From: Pelargonium nanum
Lineage: Eukaryota; Streptophyta; Magnoliopsida; Geraniales; Geraniaceae
Direction of reading: 5' to 3'
Length of the DNA stretch: 22,675 bases
Assembly: GCA_036897485.1 (NCBI GenBank)
Contig: JAYMTF010001549.1
Coordinates: 1-22,675, forward strand
How positions within the stretch are numbered: position 1 is the stretch's first letter; every line of letters begins with the position of its first letter. This document shows positions 10,501 to 19,559 of this stretch, piece after piece. Position numbers and translations under genes: made by a program. Under the pieces are notes generated by a model. The model saw only the letters and a program-made list of their open reading frames with translations. It did no database searches and was not told where the DNA came from.

Positions 10501-13500
10501 TCCTGGCACAGCAGACTTGGCTTCTGGTGGGAGTGGTACTGAGTGTCTGGAAGCATTACTGAGGAAACTTTTAGAGAGTTATTCAATCCTTTCCGAGGTG
10601 AAACCTGTGCCTGAAAATGTGGGGAACTATTCTGGAAAAGAAGGTGAAGCTCTGTATGATGTAAGTGCTAGAGATACTCTAGATACCGAGGAAACTGAGG
10701 CCACAAATCTGAAGAAAGAACTGGAGGCTGCTTTGCTTGAATTGATGCATGTGAAGGAAGAGAGAGATAGACATTTGGAGAAGCAACAATCTTTAGGTTA
10801 TGAAGTTGAAGCACTTAATAGAAAAACAAAGGAATTGCAAGAACTAGTTAGTCAGGAGGAGCAGAAGTCAGCTTCGGTTAGAGAGAAGTTAAATGTTGCT
10901 GTTAGAAAAGGGAAGTCATTGGTGCAACAACGGGATAGCCTGAAACAAACAATTGAAGAGTTGAATTCTGTGATTGAAAGCTTGAAATCTGAGATTAACC
11001 ACCGCGGAAATGTTCTTGTGGAGTATGAACAGAAGATTAGGGATCTATCTACTTACCAAGAAAGGGTAGAAGCTCTGGAATCAGAGAGCCTGTTCCTGAA
11101 GAACCGTCTTAGAGAAACTGAGTATTATCTACAGGAAAAAGGCGGCACTTTGAGCATGATTTTGAATACTTTAGGTGAGGTTGACGTTGGTGGTGAAGTT
11201 AATATGAATGATCCAATAAAAAAGTTGGAGCATATCATAAATGTCTGCCGTGATTTGCATGAAGCTGTAGCTTCTTCGGAACAACAATCGCAGAAATCTA
11301 AAAGAGCAGCAGAGCTGCTCCTGGCCGAGTTGAATGAAGTTCAGGAGAGAAATGATGGTCTCCAAGAGGATCTAGCAAAAGCTTCAATTGAACTGGGAGA
11401 GTTGTTGAAAGAAAGGGATGTGGCAGAGTCTGCAAGGACTGAAGCTCTTTTACGTATTGAAAAGCTATCTGCTACACACTCTCAGGAGAGACAAAACCTC
11501 ATGGGATTAAAGTCTGGCGTAGAGAAACTCAGGAAGGGCTTCTTTGATCTTAATGTTGTTCTTGCCGATATTTTCTCCAAGGACTTGGAATTGTTGCGCA
11601 ATCTGGAGGCTGGTCTTGAGTCATGCTTGAACTTGAGTGATGCCTCTGAAATGACTAGCTTACCTGTTCTCAGTGTGGGGGGATTTATTTCTAGCAATCT
11701 GAATGCCAAGGTATTGTTGTTGTTACCAGTACTATTACTGTTGCATTTAATTAGAGCATCTGGTTGATTAAATAAAATAAAGTATGCACCTGATTCATCT
11801 TGCTACTTTTTTTTTTACTTTTTCCTCGAGTGTCTTTGGAGTGTCAGTAGTTCATTTTTGTGTGGAATATTTACCTTTTATTTGAGAGCAATTTTGCTTG
11901 CTCAGTATAATTTATTTTATAATCTGAATTTTCCTTTGCAGGACTTCATGTCTGATATCAGTATGCAAGACTATTTCGAACACAATGCAGTCACTGAAGT
12001 TTGTAGTTTCATTCAGCACCACTTGCAAGGGTTTGTAACAGACATAGGCAGCCTTAAAGAAACTATACAGAAACACTCAATCTCTTTACATGATCAAAAT
12101 AGCCAACTATCAAACAAATTGGGCAATGTTCATAGAGAAATGATTACTCGTAGGAATTCCTTAGATTCCATGAAGAAAGATATTATTGACATGGAGTCGA
12201 TTGTAAAAGAAAAGGAAAAGGAAAATATAGTGTTACGTAAAAACATTGCAACACTTTTTGAAGTATGCACTGGCTCAATTATTGAAGTTGAAAACAGAAA
12301 AGCTGAGCTGGTCGGAAGTACTGTTGGTGATATTGGGATTGGCATTGAATCTGTCAGCATTTCTGATGGACCTTCTTATGGTGGAAAGTCCCTTTTTTCT
12401 GAGGATTGCATCAAGACATTGGCAGACAGACTATTGTCAGCTGTGAAGGATTTTGCTAGTATGAAAGGTGATATTGTAGATAGCAGCTTAAAGGAAATGA
12501 AGACAACTGTAGCTAAACTGCAAAAAGAAATCCAGGAGAAAGACATGCAAAAAGACCGGATTTCCATGGAACTTGTAGGTCAAATTAAGGTAGCTGAAGC
12601 TTCTGCAGCGAGTTATTCGCTGGAACTCCAGTCCTCAAAAACTCAGGTAAATAATATGGAGAAGCAATTGAAGGAGATGGAGGAGGAAAGAAACTTACTG
12701 CACCAGAGAATGATGGAGCTGCAGGATGGGCAAGCCAGCTCGGTCGAGTTACAGGAGAAGCTCACATCATTGACTGATGTGCTTGCTGCAAAGGACCAAG
12801 GTCTGTTCCCTAGATTTTAAATATACTTTTGATATTTATTATAATTTAACTAATTGTTGGCTAACAACCTACCTGTTGATCCCAGAAATTGAGGCCCTGA
12901 TGCAAGCACTTGAAGAGGAGGAGGTGCAGATGGAGGATATGAGGAAAAAGATTGAGGAACTGGAAAAAGTTATGCAGCAAAAGAATCTAGATTTGGAGAA
13001 CCTTGAAGCTTCCCGTGGGAAGCTTATGAAAAAGCATTCCATCACCGTGAGCAAGTTTGATGAACTTCATTATCTATCTGCAAATCTCATTGCTGAGGTT
13101 GAAAAACTTCATTCTCAAATACAAGAACGGGATGCAGAGATATCTTTCTTAAGACAAGAGGTCACTAGATGTACCAATGACGTTCTTGTTGCTACACAGA
13201 TGAGCAACAAGAACTCAGATGAGATCCATGGGTTATTGACATGGTTTGACACAGTCATCTCTGGGGTTGTGGATCTTGATGAAAAGAAGACCAGTGATCA
13301 TGATTATAAGGAAATACTTCAGGAGAAGATTTTGTCTGTCATATCTGAGTTGAAGGATCTGCGGGTGGAATCTCACACCAGGGATACATCGTTGCGAGTT
13401 GAAAGGAGTCAAATAGAAGAGTTAACACGCAAACAGGAAGCTCTTGAGAAGTCCTTACAAGAGAAGGAATTCCAATTAAATTTGCTTGAAAGTGCTGGAG

Positions 13501-14790
13501 ATTCTGGGCAAGCAAGCACACGAACCTCTGAAATTTCTGAAGTTGAACCTTTGGTGAGTTTATTCATAATCTTATCTTGATAAAACATAAATAATTCATA
13601 TCGCAGTGCATATTTTCTTTGTACGACAACTTCCAGAAATTCGTTCTTGCTATGCATTATATTTTGCACTTTCCTATACACCATATTCCTCCCTGTTCAT
13701 TTTCCCATTTGTACTCATTCAATTTTGTTTTTAGCTGAATATCTTGAATTTGAGATGATTTTGAGCTGGGCATATTTGATTCTAGCGCTCTCATATTGAC
13801 ATGTCTGACCAAGCATTTCATATTTTGGATTACTTATCTGTGCTATATTGTAATTAGTGAAACATATTTAGCACGTGTTTTGTTAATATAATTTATATTC
13901 CCCTTCAATTTATATTTTTCAGTGTGGATTTTGTAGTATTTTCATGCTAATACACCTGTCATTGTGCTAGATGGATATTACTTGTCACTGTAGAGTTGAC
14001 TAAGTTGTTAATTACCACTATTTATACTGCCAACTTCTAGACTGGTGATAATTAAAGTTATAGGTGTTCAATTTCTTTAGTTACTAGGGTTGGATGTTTG
14101 CGTCTCAGTAAATCCTTTGTAGCACATTTTTATTTGAATTTCTAGAAATGGGATTTGGTAACTGACATTATTAAAGAACTATTTGATTTTCCATTTCTAG
14201 AAAATGTGTGTTCCTGTTTTGATGCTCTTGTTGGATCAGTTATTCTAAATATATTATGGGCTTGGTCTTGGTAACTTTGGTGCAGATGAACAAACGGGCT
14301 GTAACCGGGGCCTTTATTGCACCTCAAGTGCGCGGTTCCCGCAAAGTCAATAATGATCAAGTTGCTATTGCTATAGATATGGATCCTGGTAGTAGCAGTA
14401 GATTAGAAGATGAAGATGATGATAAAGGTAGTCCAATACTCTCTCTTCACTGAAATAATTAACTTCTATTTCAGCAAATGCTAATTTCTTTCTTTATTAT
14501 TGCTTGCCCCTTAGTTCACGGTTTCAAGTCGCTTACTACATCAAGAATCATCCCAAGATTTACAAGACCTGTAACTGACTTGATTGATGGCGTATGGTAG
14601 GCATCCATATCCTTCTCTCTTGCCTTTTGGATATAAATCTATACATGATGACTGGGTTAGAATTCATTAGTTTATGCCATCTGTCAGGGTTTCTTGTGAT
14701 CGCACGCTCATGCGGCAGCCTACTTTTCGGCTTGGTATCATACTCTATTGGTTTGTAATGCACGCCCTTGTCGCAACTTTTGTAGTTTGA
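4533..14790 (+). CDS. Giant tail-anchored coiled-coil protein, golgin-like (At4g31570/TNO1 type)
   Basis: Predicted exons are 4533-4583, 4738-5346, 5534-11710, 11942-12800, 12886-13553, 14286-14427, 14515-14596 and 14688-14790. All introns are GT-AG and the frame stays open for 2896 residues to TGA at 14788-14790. The start gives MDKSKNRTDLLAAGRKK, a basic N-terminus. Exon 3 begins at 5534, after TGCAG, because the AG ending at 5522 would break the frame. The protein has an acidic N-terminal region to about residue 390, then almost continuous coiled coil rich in E, K, L and Q. Six 49-residue repeats span residues 563-852. A conserved REKLxxAVxKGKxLxxQRDSLKQ-type block occurs near residues 1522 and 2002. 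The last 19 residues (LGIILYWFVMHALVATFVV) form one hydrophobic segment right at the C-terminus, so the protein is probably tail-anchored. Plant relatives such as TNO1 act at the trans-Golgi network with SYP41. A tethering or trafficking role here is inference from family; I recognise the family, not a specific orthologue with certainty. Some databases label relatives TPR/MLP1-like because of the coiled coil. Confidence 0.85.
5137..5241 (+). repeat. Short acidic tandem repeat, PNSEG motif x3, in exon 2
   Basis: The codons for PNSEG recur at 5137, 5179 and 5224, a period of 42 then 45 bases (14-15 residues). The first two copies read PNSEGEIT and the third PNSEGAS. Between them lie Thr/Ser-rich linkers. 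It falls in the acidic, probably disordered N-terminal region of the golgin-like protein at about residues 151-185. The close nucleotide match between the copies suggests recent slippage, and copy number may vary between relatives. Confidence 0.8.
5411..5428. repeat. (AC)9 microsatellite in intron 2
   Basis: An uninterrupted AC dinucleotide run sits in the intron between exons 2 and 3 of the golgin-like gene. It is likely length-polymorphic. No function is implied. Confidence 0.9.
6560..7429 (+). repeat. Six tandem 49-residue coiled-coil repeats, including a 429-bp duplication
   Basis: Within exon 3, repeat units begin at 6560, 6707, 6854, 7001, 7136 and 7283. Each is 147 bases (49 residues, exactly seven heptads) except the fourth, which is 135 bases. 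A typical unit reads ELAxCKxLVxxLQAEN, then SLASVTxExxKLEE, then a KE-rich stretch and ENEKL. Units 4-6 copy units 1-3 with an offset of 429 bases (143 residues), and the nucleotide match is high. So an older triplication to 3 x 49 was followed by a newer duplication in which 4 residues were lost at the joint, breaking the heptad phase once. This corresponds to residues 563-852. Confidence 0.88.
13554..14285 (+). other. Intron 5 of the golgin-like gene (732 bp)
   Basis: The intron starts GTGAGT at 13554 and ends at GTGCAG (14285). It is T-rich and stop-rich in all frames, with no embedded gene or obvious mobile element. It is the longest intron of this gene and separates the coiled-coil exons from the three small exons that code the C-terminal tail and membrane segment. 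Confidence 0.75.
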
Positions 14791-15368
14791 GAAGCCAGAT
14801 CGGTTAGTTTCTTGCCTTTTATGACTATATCAGTTCTTATTTCATCACACAAGAATAAATTGTGTAAATCTGCTGCATCTTTTCTTAGAACTCCTTCCAA
14901 TTTAATCTACTAAACAGAAAATTTAGATGGATCGTAGTAATTTGATCTATCAAGCATTTGCTAAATTACAGGTGCATTTGATTTCAGGGCAAGAAGGTGA
15001 CATGAAGTGGCAACCATGATTCTACCTGAATCATCAAGGGCATTTTGTTTAAATGTATAATCAATCTTTTTTTTTTTCTCCTTTTCTTTTAGATGTGGTC
15101 AGATGGGTTCATTATTAAAGCATTTAAGCTCAACCAGGCAACTGGGATTTGATATTTTTATTTTCACAAGTCTCAGATGCAAGGTTATGTCAAAATAAGA
15201 ATTACCATAAGAGATGTGGATTGGGAATTTGTTTTACTTAGAACCATATCAAAGGTTTATTACAGGAATTATCAGATCTCTTACGTGTATACATAAACAA
15301 TTATTCAGTTTAGTAACTTTTGTTTGTATATCTCTTTGATCCTTGTGTGTAACTTGTGATGGTCTCAA
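14791..15368 (+). other. 3' untranslated region, possible 3'UTR intron
   Basis: After the TGA at 14788-14790 the sequence offers a donor, ATCG|GTTAGT, at 14803 and an acceptor, TGATTTCAG, ending at 14987, so the last intron may lie in the 3'UTR. The junction would be only about 12 bases past the stop, too close to trigger nonsense-mediated decay by the usual 50-base rule. A T-run at about 15066-15078 and several AATAA-like strings follow. The end of the transcript cannot be placed. The converging oxidase remnant starts at 15369. Confidence 0.4.
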
Positions 15369-16107
15369 TTACTGAGATTTGTTGACATCATGCCCTGCAG
15401 TTTCCTTGATATTACCTTTAAGATTCTCCTGAAACCTACTCATCCTGAAGTACTTGAGGTCCACGCCTTTCGCTTCCCCCGTGAGCGCGAGGTCTCCCAG
15501 TATCCGACCCACCACCGGAGCCATCTTGAACCCGTGACCCGAAAACCCTCCGGCGATCACCACATCCTTATCAAACTCCCCGCCCGGAAAATCAATCACA
15601 TAGTCCTCATCCGGTGTGACAGTATACATGCACTGCTGGGTGATGACCGGCCCTCCGGCATCAACCATCCCAGAGAAAGTGTCCCGAATCCATTCCTTGA
15701 TCGAATCCAAGGAAACCGCTGGACCCCAAGGCCTCTTGTCCGGGTCGCAAAACCCGGGAACTCCATCGCCGGCAGTTGTCGACGAGGGCGCGTAGGGTGG
15801 TGTGGTTGGTGGGCCCTATGTTGAGCTGGTGGGCCTTGAAGTAGACTTTGTAGCCGATTTCGGACTGGGCTTGTTCCCAGAGGTCGTAGGATTCGAGAAC
15901 CATGGGGTGGTAGTAGGGCTCGGAGTAGGTGGCGCGAATGGTGCGTGACTCGCCGTGGGACCAGCCGCGGTGGTGGAGGAAATCGAATTGCTCGAGAAGG
16001 AGCGTTTTGTGGCCTCGTTTGGCTACGTTGTAGGCGGTGGAGCTGCCCATGACTCCGGCTCCGACCACGATCACGTCGAATTCGTTGCCGGCGCCGGAAT
16101 GTTCCAT
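15369..16107 (-). pseudogene. Broken sarcosine/L-pipecolate oxidase (SOX), internally deleted
   Basis: Reading leftwards from ATG at 16107, the product begins with an FAD-binding Rossmann motif, FDVIVVGAGVMGSSTAY, then KTLLLEQFDFLHHRG and SHGESRTIRATYSEPYY, strongly like plant sarcosine oxidase. This frame holds through ALVDNCR (about residue 105-110) and then runs into unrelated residues, stopping at 15661. In another frame, from about 15760 leftwards to TAA at 15369, it resumes with [19 protein letters not shown], then [15 protein letters not shown] and [16 protein letters not shown], the family C-terminus. The Cys of CMYT probably matches the covalent-flavin cysteine of monomeric sarcosine oxidases. 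A full plant SOX has about 400 residues, so some 200 central residues are missing and the halves are out of frame. No donor or acceptor pair explains this. Intact SOX is an FAD enzyme that demethylates sarcosine and oxidises L-pipecolate; this copy should be inactive. An assembly collapse remains possible. Confidence 0.85.
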
Positions 16108-16155
16108 CGGGGTTGTTCTTGGTTTGGTTCTGATGAGAGGGCACGACGTGGCTGG

Positions 16156-16163
16156 TATTTATA
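16156..16163 (-). promoter_or_regulatory. TATA box of the oxidase pseudogene
   Basis: The minus strand reads ACTATAAATACC, giving TATAAATA at 16163-16156, about 50 bases before the ATG at 16107. Spacing suits a short leader of roughly 20 bases. Its preservation suggests that the break in the coding region is recent or that the locus is still transcribed. Confidence 0.6.
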
Positions 16164-16967
16164 GTTGCGGTAAGAAATGAGAAATTACCGAGAAAATGCT
16201 GGTGACAATTCAACATTATTGTCCTTAAAATACAATTAAACATAATCTATTTCTAATTCATGGGAGGATAGTACTGCATCAACAGTTAAAATACTTGATC
16301 TTAAATCAAAATAATATTTAAATCAAGAAATTTGAATATTGAGCATGGAAGAGGAAGGGAAGTTTGATACGATTGTTATGAACAAAATAAAATATAGTGA
16401 TGTGCACTACTGTTTGGTATTCACCAATCACCAATGAAAAGAGCTCGTAGCCATATATGTCAAATCTAATATTATTTCTATTACGCCTTAAGGCAGTGTG
16501 ACACAATTAACTACACATGATACGTGAGTGAAAAGAGCGCTTGCATTAATCTCTGCTCAACACAACTTTGGAGAGATGTATTAACTTTAACTGTGACTTA
16601 CTCTCGAATAAGAATTGGTATGGGTTTCATAAAACGGCTTAAAACTGTATACCGCAAGTTTGCAGACTCGCTTAGAAAACTCAAGACAAATAATACTTTT
16701 TATTATCACAAGGATCATGTTATAAAATATACCATGTGTTTGGTACAAAAGTATAATATTTAAAATTTTATTCCTATGATTATTTATTGAATTAGAAAGA
16801 AAGTGTATTTTAATGGTTTTTAACAGGTAGAAATTATATATATACTACTCAATTGATTAACAAATGGAATTAATTTTAAATTTTATACCTATGATATTTA
16901 TGTTCTTGGCTTCTTGCTGCGTTTTTCTTCTTTCCTTTTTTGATAAACCGAAACCATATATGAAGCA

Positions 16968-17343
16968 CTAAGGAGGAAGAGACAACAAAATGTCCTCCCT
17001 AGCCAAGAGGTTCATACAATCCGAAATTGAAATAGCAACAGCACCCATAGGAGGGTGAAACAACAAAGGACTGGAAATAAAAGGCCAGTTAAAACACGAT
17101 CGAGCTAAAAAATCCGCCAGCATATTAGGTTTACGATTCACCGAGTCAAAAACGAAATCTTCGAAATGCAACATCTATGGTCATTAAAAGGCCTACCATG
17201 TGCATATATTGTACTCGTTTTTGGATCCAACCCAGACGGCTCGCAAATATTTCTTTTTTGTCTGTGACTGAAGCGAGGAGCCCCGAAGTACCCTCAAATG
17301 TTTTCACGGGGGTGGGTAAACATGGCCCAAGCAAGGAAATCAC
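16968..17343 (-). mobile_element. Possible retroelement RNase H-like remnant
   Basis: The minus frame from 17174 to 16968 gives FVFDSVNRKPNMLADFLAR, which resembles the C-terminal helix of RNase H-like domains in plant non-LTR retroelements (pattern NRxxNxxAxxLAR), followed by a Pro-rich tail and SDCMNLLARED. Upstream, in another frame (17343-17146), a further open stretch may be the shifted continuation. The reading frame is broken and only about 70 residues are convincing. It could instead be a chance match or a fragment of a domesticated RNase H-like gene. Confidence 0.3.
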
Positions 17344-17880
17344 GAGCTTTGTATCCCTTGGAACTTCCAGCCGACTTGATGTAGTTAACGTTTCAGTTTT
17401 TGAATAAAGAGATTAATGTGGCACTTGAACACCACATGTTATGTTGATATTCATCGTTAACTTCTAAACTTTTTAGGTATCATCAAAATATAATAATTAT
17501 CAATCTTTATAGCAAGTCAAATTGCAAAGGTTCATTTTGCTACAACACATGAACATTAGATAAAGAAGAAGAAAATTACAACATCAATAACTAATTTTTT
17601 GTTGAACAAAATTCAAAATGTAAATCAACACAGTCATTGGATATGTTTGATTGGTGCCTGGAACTTTAAATCCAAACTATAATTTAAAAAATAAATCAAA
17701 ACTAATGTATAGTATAAAACAATCTCGTATGGTTATTGCAGTTTCTGTCAAAACTACGCACAGCAAAAACAATCGAATAATTAATTACCTGGCCATAGAG
17801 TTGACACTGATCCAACCTTCCATCCATTCCTAATAACTTAAATAAGTACAGCCCATCCAATTAGGAACCAATTGGAGGTC

Positions 17881-18012
17881 TTAAATAGAGGTAACAATTT
17901 TTGTCGCAAGTTGATACACGACATAAACACGATACAGAATTACTGTGTTTGAGCTCACACATTTTGTAATCGTGTCGTGCTCGTGTTGAACCTTTAAATC
18001 ACGACAGGGGCG
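17881..18012. repeat. GTGTCG/CGACAC-rich repeat remnant
   Basis: ACACGACATAAACACGAT near 17915-17932 faces ATCGTGTCGTGCTCGTGT near 17967-17984 in inverted orientation, with GAGCTCACAC between. Similar CACGACACG-rich stretches occur as dispersed repeats in many dicot genomes. Boundaries and class cannot be assigned here. Confidence 0.35.
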
Positions 18013-18287
18013 GCACAACATCTCAAGTGGCATAAATCAAAACATTAATATGAGGTCCTTCATTTAAAATTTACATTTTTAGTTTCCTCACCTGCAAAAT
18101 CTTTTATCAAATTTTCATGATCAATTTCTTGTAATAAGTATTTTTGATAAAATAGTCAATCCATTTAACTTTGTATTAATTTCTTGTGACATTATAGGTC
18201 CTAAAGAACTTTGTATTAATCTCAGTTTTGAAAAATTCTTTATGTTGATGCAATAGTTATGTTAACATTATTTTATAAACGGTTTAA

Positions 18288-18340
18288 GCGTTATGGATTT
18301 CCTTTGAGATCTCGGGTTCGAGTCTCCCTACTGACTGTAT
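18288..18340 (+). repeat. tRNA-like segment with a B-box-like motif (possible SINE remnant)
   Basis: GGGTTCGAGTCTCCC at about 18313-18327 resembles a tRNA T-arm / RNA polymerase III B box (GGTTCGANNCC), and TTTAAGCGTTATGG lies about 25-30 bases upstream where an A box would be. There is no foldable full tRNA, so a degraded tRNA-derived SINE is more likely. No poly(A) or T tail can be placed securely. Confidence 0.3.
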
Positions 18341-18499
18341 AGGTGAGTTAATTTTGGTTAAAAGATGAGAGCTATCCCATGTTGTGTAACTCAACTGATT
18401 AAAAAAACAACGTATGTATTTGGAAAATAATTAATATTTCTAACGTAATTGAGTATATCAATGGAAAGTGTTATATTTTGTAGGGATAAATAATTTTGT

Positions 18500-18775
18500 C
18501 TTCCATAGACTTGACAGAATTTTAACTTTATCTCATGTTCTTAAATCTTGCTTGTTCTTTTTCATGGACTACCAATTTTGTTTTTCCACTCATGTAATCT
18601 GCTATAAAAAATAAGCAATTGTCACATCATCATTTATGAGTTCAATAGTTTTTCTTTCATGAACTCGACGAAATTTTGACTTTAGCCACAAACCTCAAAT
18701 TTTGTTTGTCATGACACTTGGGCTCCTATTTTTATATTTTCTCATCTTGTAGTTTGTAATAAATCGTCACATTAG
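18500..18775. repeat. Two diverged tandem copies of a ~150-bp unit
   Basis: Copy 1 starts near 18501 (TTCCATAGACTTGACAGAA) and copy 2 near 18655 (TTTCATGAACTCGACGAAA). Both go on with ATTTTRACTTTA, and both end with a purine-rich stretch before GTCACAT (18621 and 18766). The offset is 145-154 bases. Divergence is considerable, so the duplication or element pair is old. Confidence 0.5.
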
Positions 18776-19388
18776 TACGATACTATATATCTAACATTTT
18801 TTGTTCAAATTATAGTGCGTTTACTTGCCAACATTTTATATATATATAAACATAACTCTAACTTTTCTTACTTAAATCATCAACACCGTACGATTCAAAA
18901 ATTGAATTCATAAACCAAACTTATTCTTAAAATCATTTGATATTTTATGAATTTCGTCGTAAAATATCTCATTTATTTATGCGTTTGGAACATATATGAA
19001 TATTGAACTCTCAACACTTGGATTGAAGTTAAGTAGTGTTGTAATCAATAGCTACGTGAAAGGAAATACATGAGACAACTCTACCTGTTTTATCAACCAT
19101 ACAATCAATATAGATATTTTAGTTTTACTGACAAAACTCAATAAAATACAAATAAGCATTCATTATGAATACTACAGTACATTGTATGAAAATGACCCCA
19201 ACTTCCCTATAATATTACCATACATATATGGCCCAAAATTAGCAGTATATAACTAAATTTCATCAAATTGCTAATTTGCCTTTGAAACTCTACTACTTAT
19301 AACCCTTCAATAATTTGACAATGGATTGCAACTGTAATGAATTTATTACAGATGTAAATATTTTATAGCGTTTGTATATTAATAATCG

Positions 19389-19404
19389 TATATATATATA
19401 TATA
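19389..19404. repeat. (TA)8 microsatellite
   Basis: An uninterrupted TA run directly abuts the left foldback-repeat copy that starts at 19406. TA-rich target sites are common for MITE insertions, so the position may not be accidental. Confidence 0.85.
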
Positions 19405-19405
19405 C

Positions 19406-19520
19406 TCATCCAAGTGAATTTTTGTTAGCGGAGTGATCCGTTAGTTTTAATTTTTCTAATGAGGTGTCACACCCTTTTTGGATGCTTAGCCTTAGCCAAG
19501 TAACTCATGGCTTAGCATCC
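19406..19520 (-). mobile_element. Foldback/MITE-like repeat, partial copy (left, inverted)
   Basis: The minus strand contains GGATCACTCCGCTAACAAAA followed by ATTCACTTGG, closely matching 22473-22502 on the plus strand. Next to it, in the same order as on the right, is a TGACACCTCATT block (19457-19468) and TTAGCC/GGCTAA strings. A near-perfect 12-bp inverted pair, GGATGCTTAGCC and GGCTTAGCATCC, lies at about 19480-19520. It is the same family as the right-hand element but in inverse orientation and more diverged. No coding capacity. Confidence 0.6.
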
Positions 19521-19559
19521 TCGCTTTCGCTCTTATACCAAATACATGTGTGAATGCTA

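Larger units (their letters stand above)
16165..19388. other. AT-rich intergenic region with decayed repeats
   Basis: There is no intact gene. Open frames are short and stop-rich. Items listed separately are an RNase H-like remnant near 16968-17174, a GTGTCG-rich stretch near 17900-18010, a tRNA-like B box near 18290-18335 and a two-copy tandem repeat at 18500-18775. The rest is unremarkable AT-rich plant intergenic DNA. Confidence 0.55.

Noticed and set aside
11858..13580. Separate genes starting at ATGs in the 11858-12820 and 12777-13580 frames
   Set aside because: Their 5' parts are intronic; splice sites at 11941/11942, 12800/12801 and 12885/12886 join the coiled-coil parts in frame with the large exon.
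4533..14790. A nucleoporin TPR/MLP1 identity for the giant coiled-coil protein
   Set aside because: The C-terminal hydrophobic anchor does not fit a nuclear-pore basket filament; the label would rest on generic coiled-coil similarity.
15740..15775. An intron explaining the oxidase discontinuity
   Set aside because: The two coding parts abut directly with no intervening sequence; the missing part is absent and not spliced out.
15390..15824. 144-codon plus-strand ORF over the oxidase remnant
   Set aside because: It is antisense to the recognisable oxidase motifs, so it is a shadow frame.
15661..16107. A genuine 148-residue truncated oxidase
   Set aside because: The last ~40 residues are frameshifted translation of the C-terminal coding sequence, so this is a broken gene and not a designed short protein.
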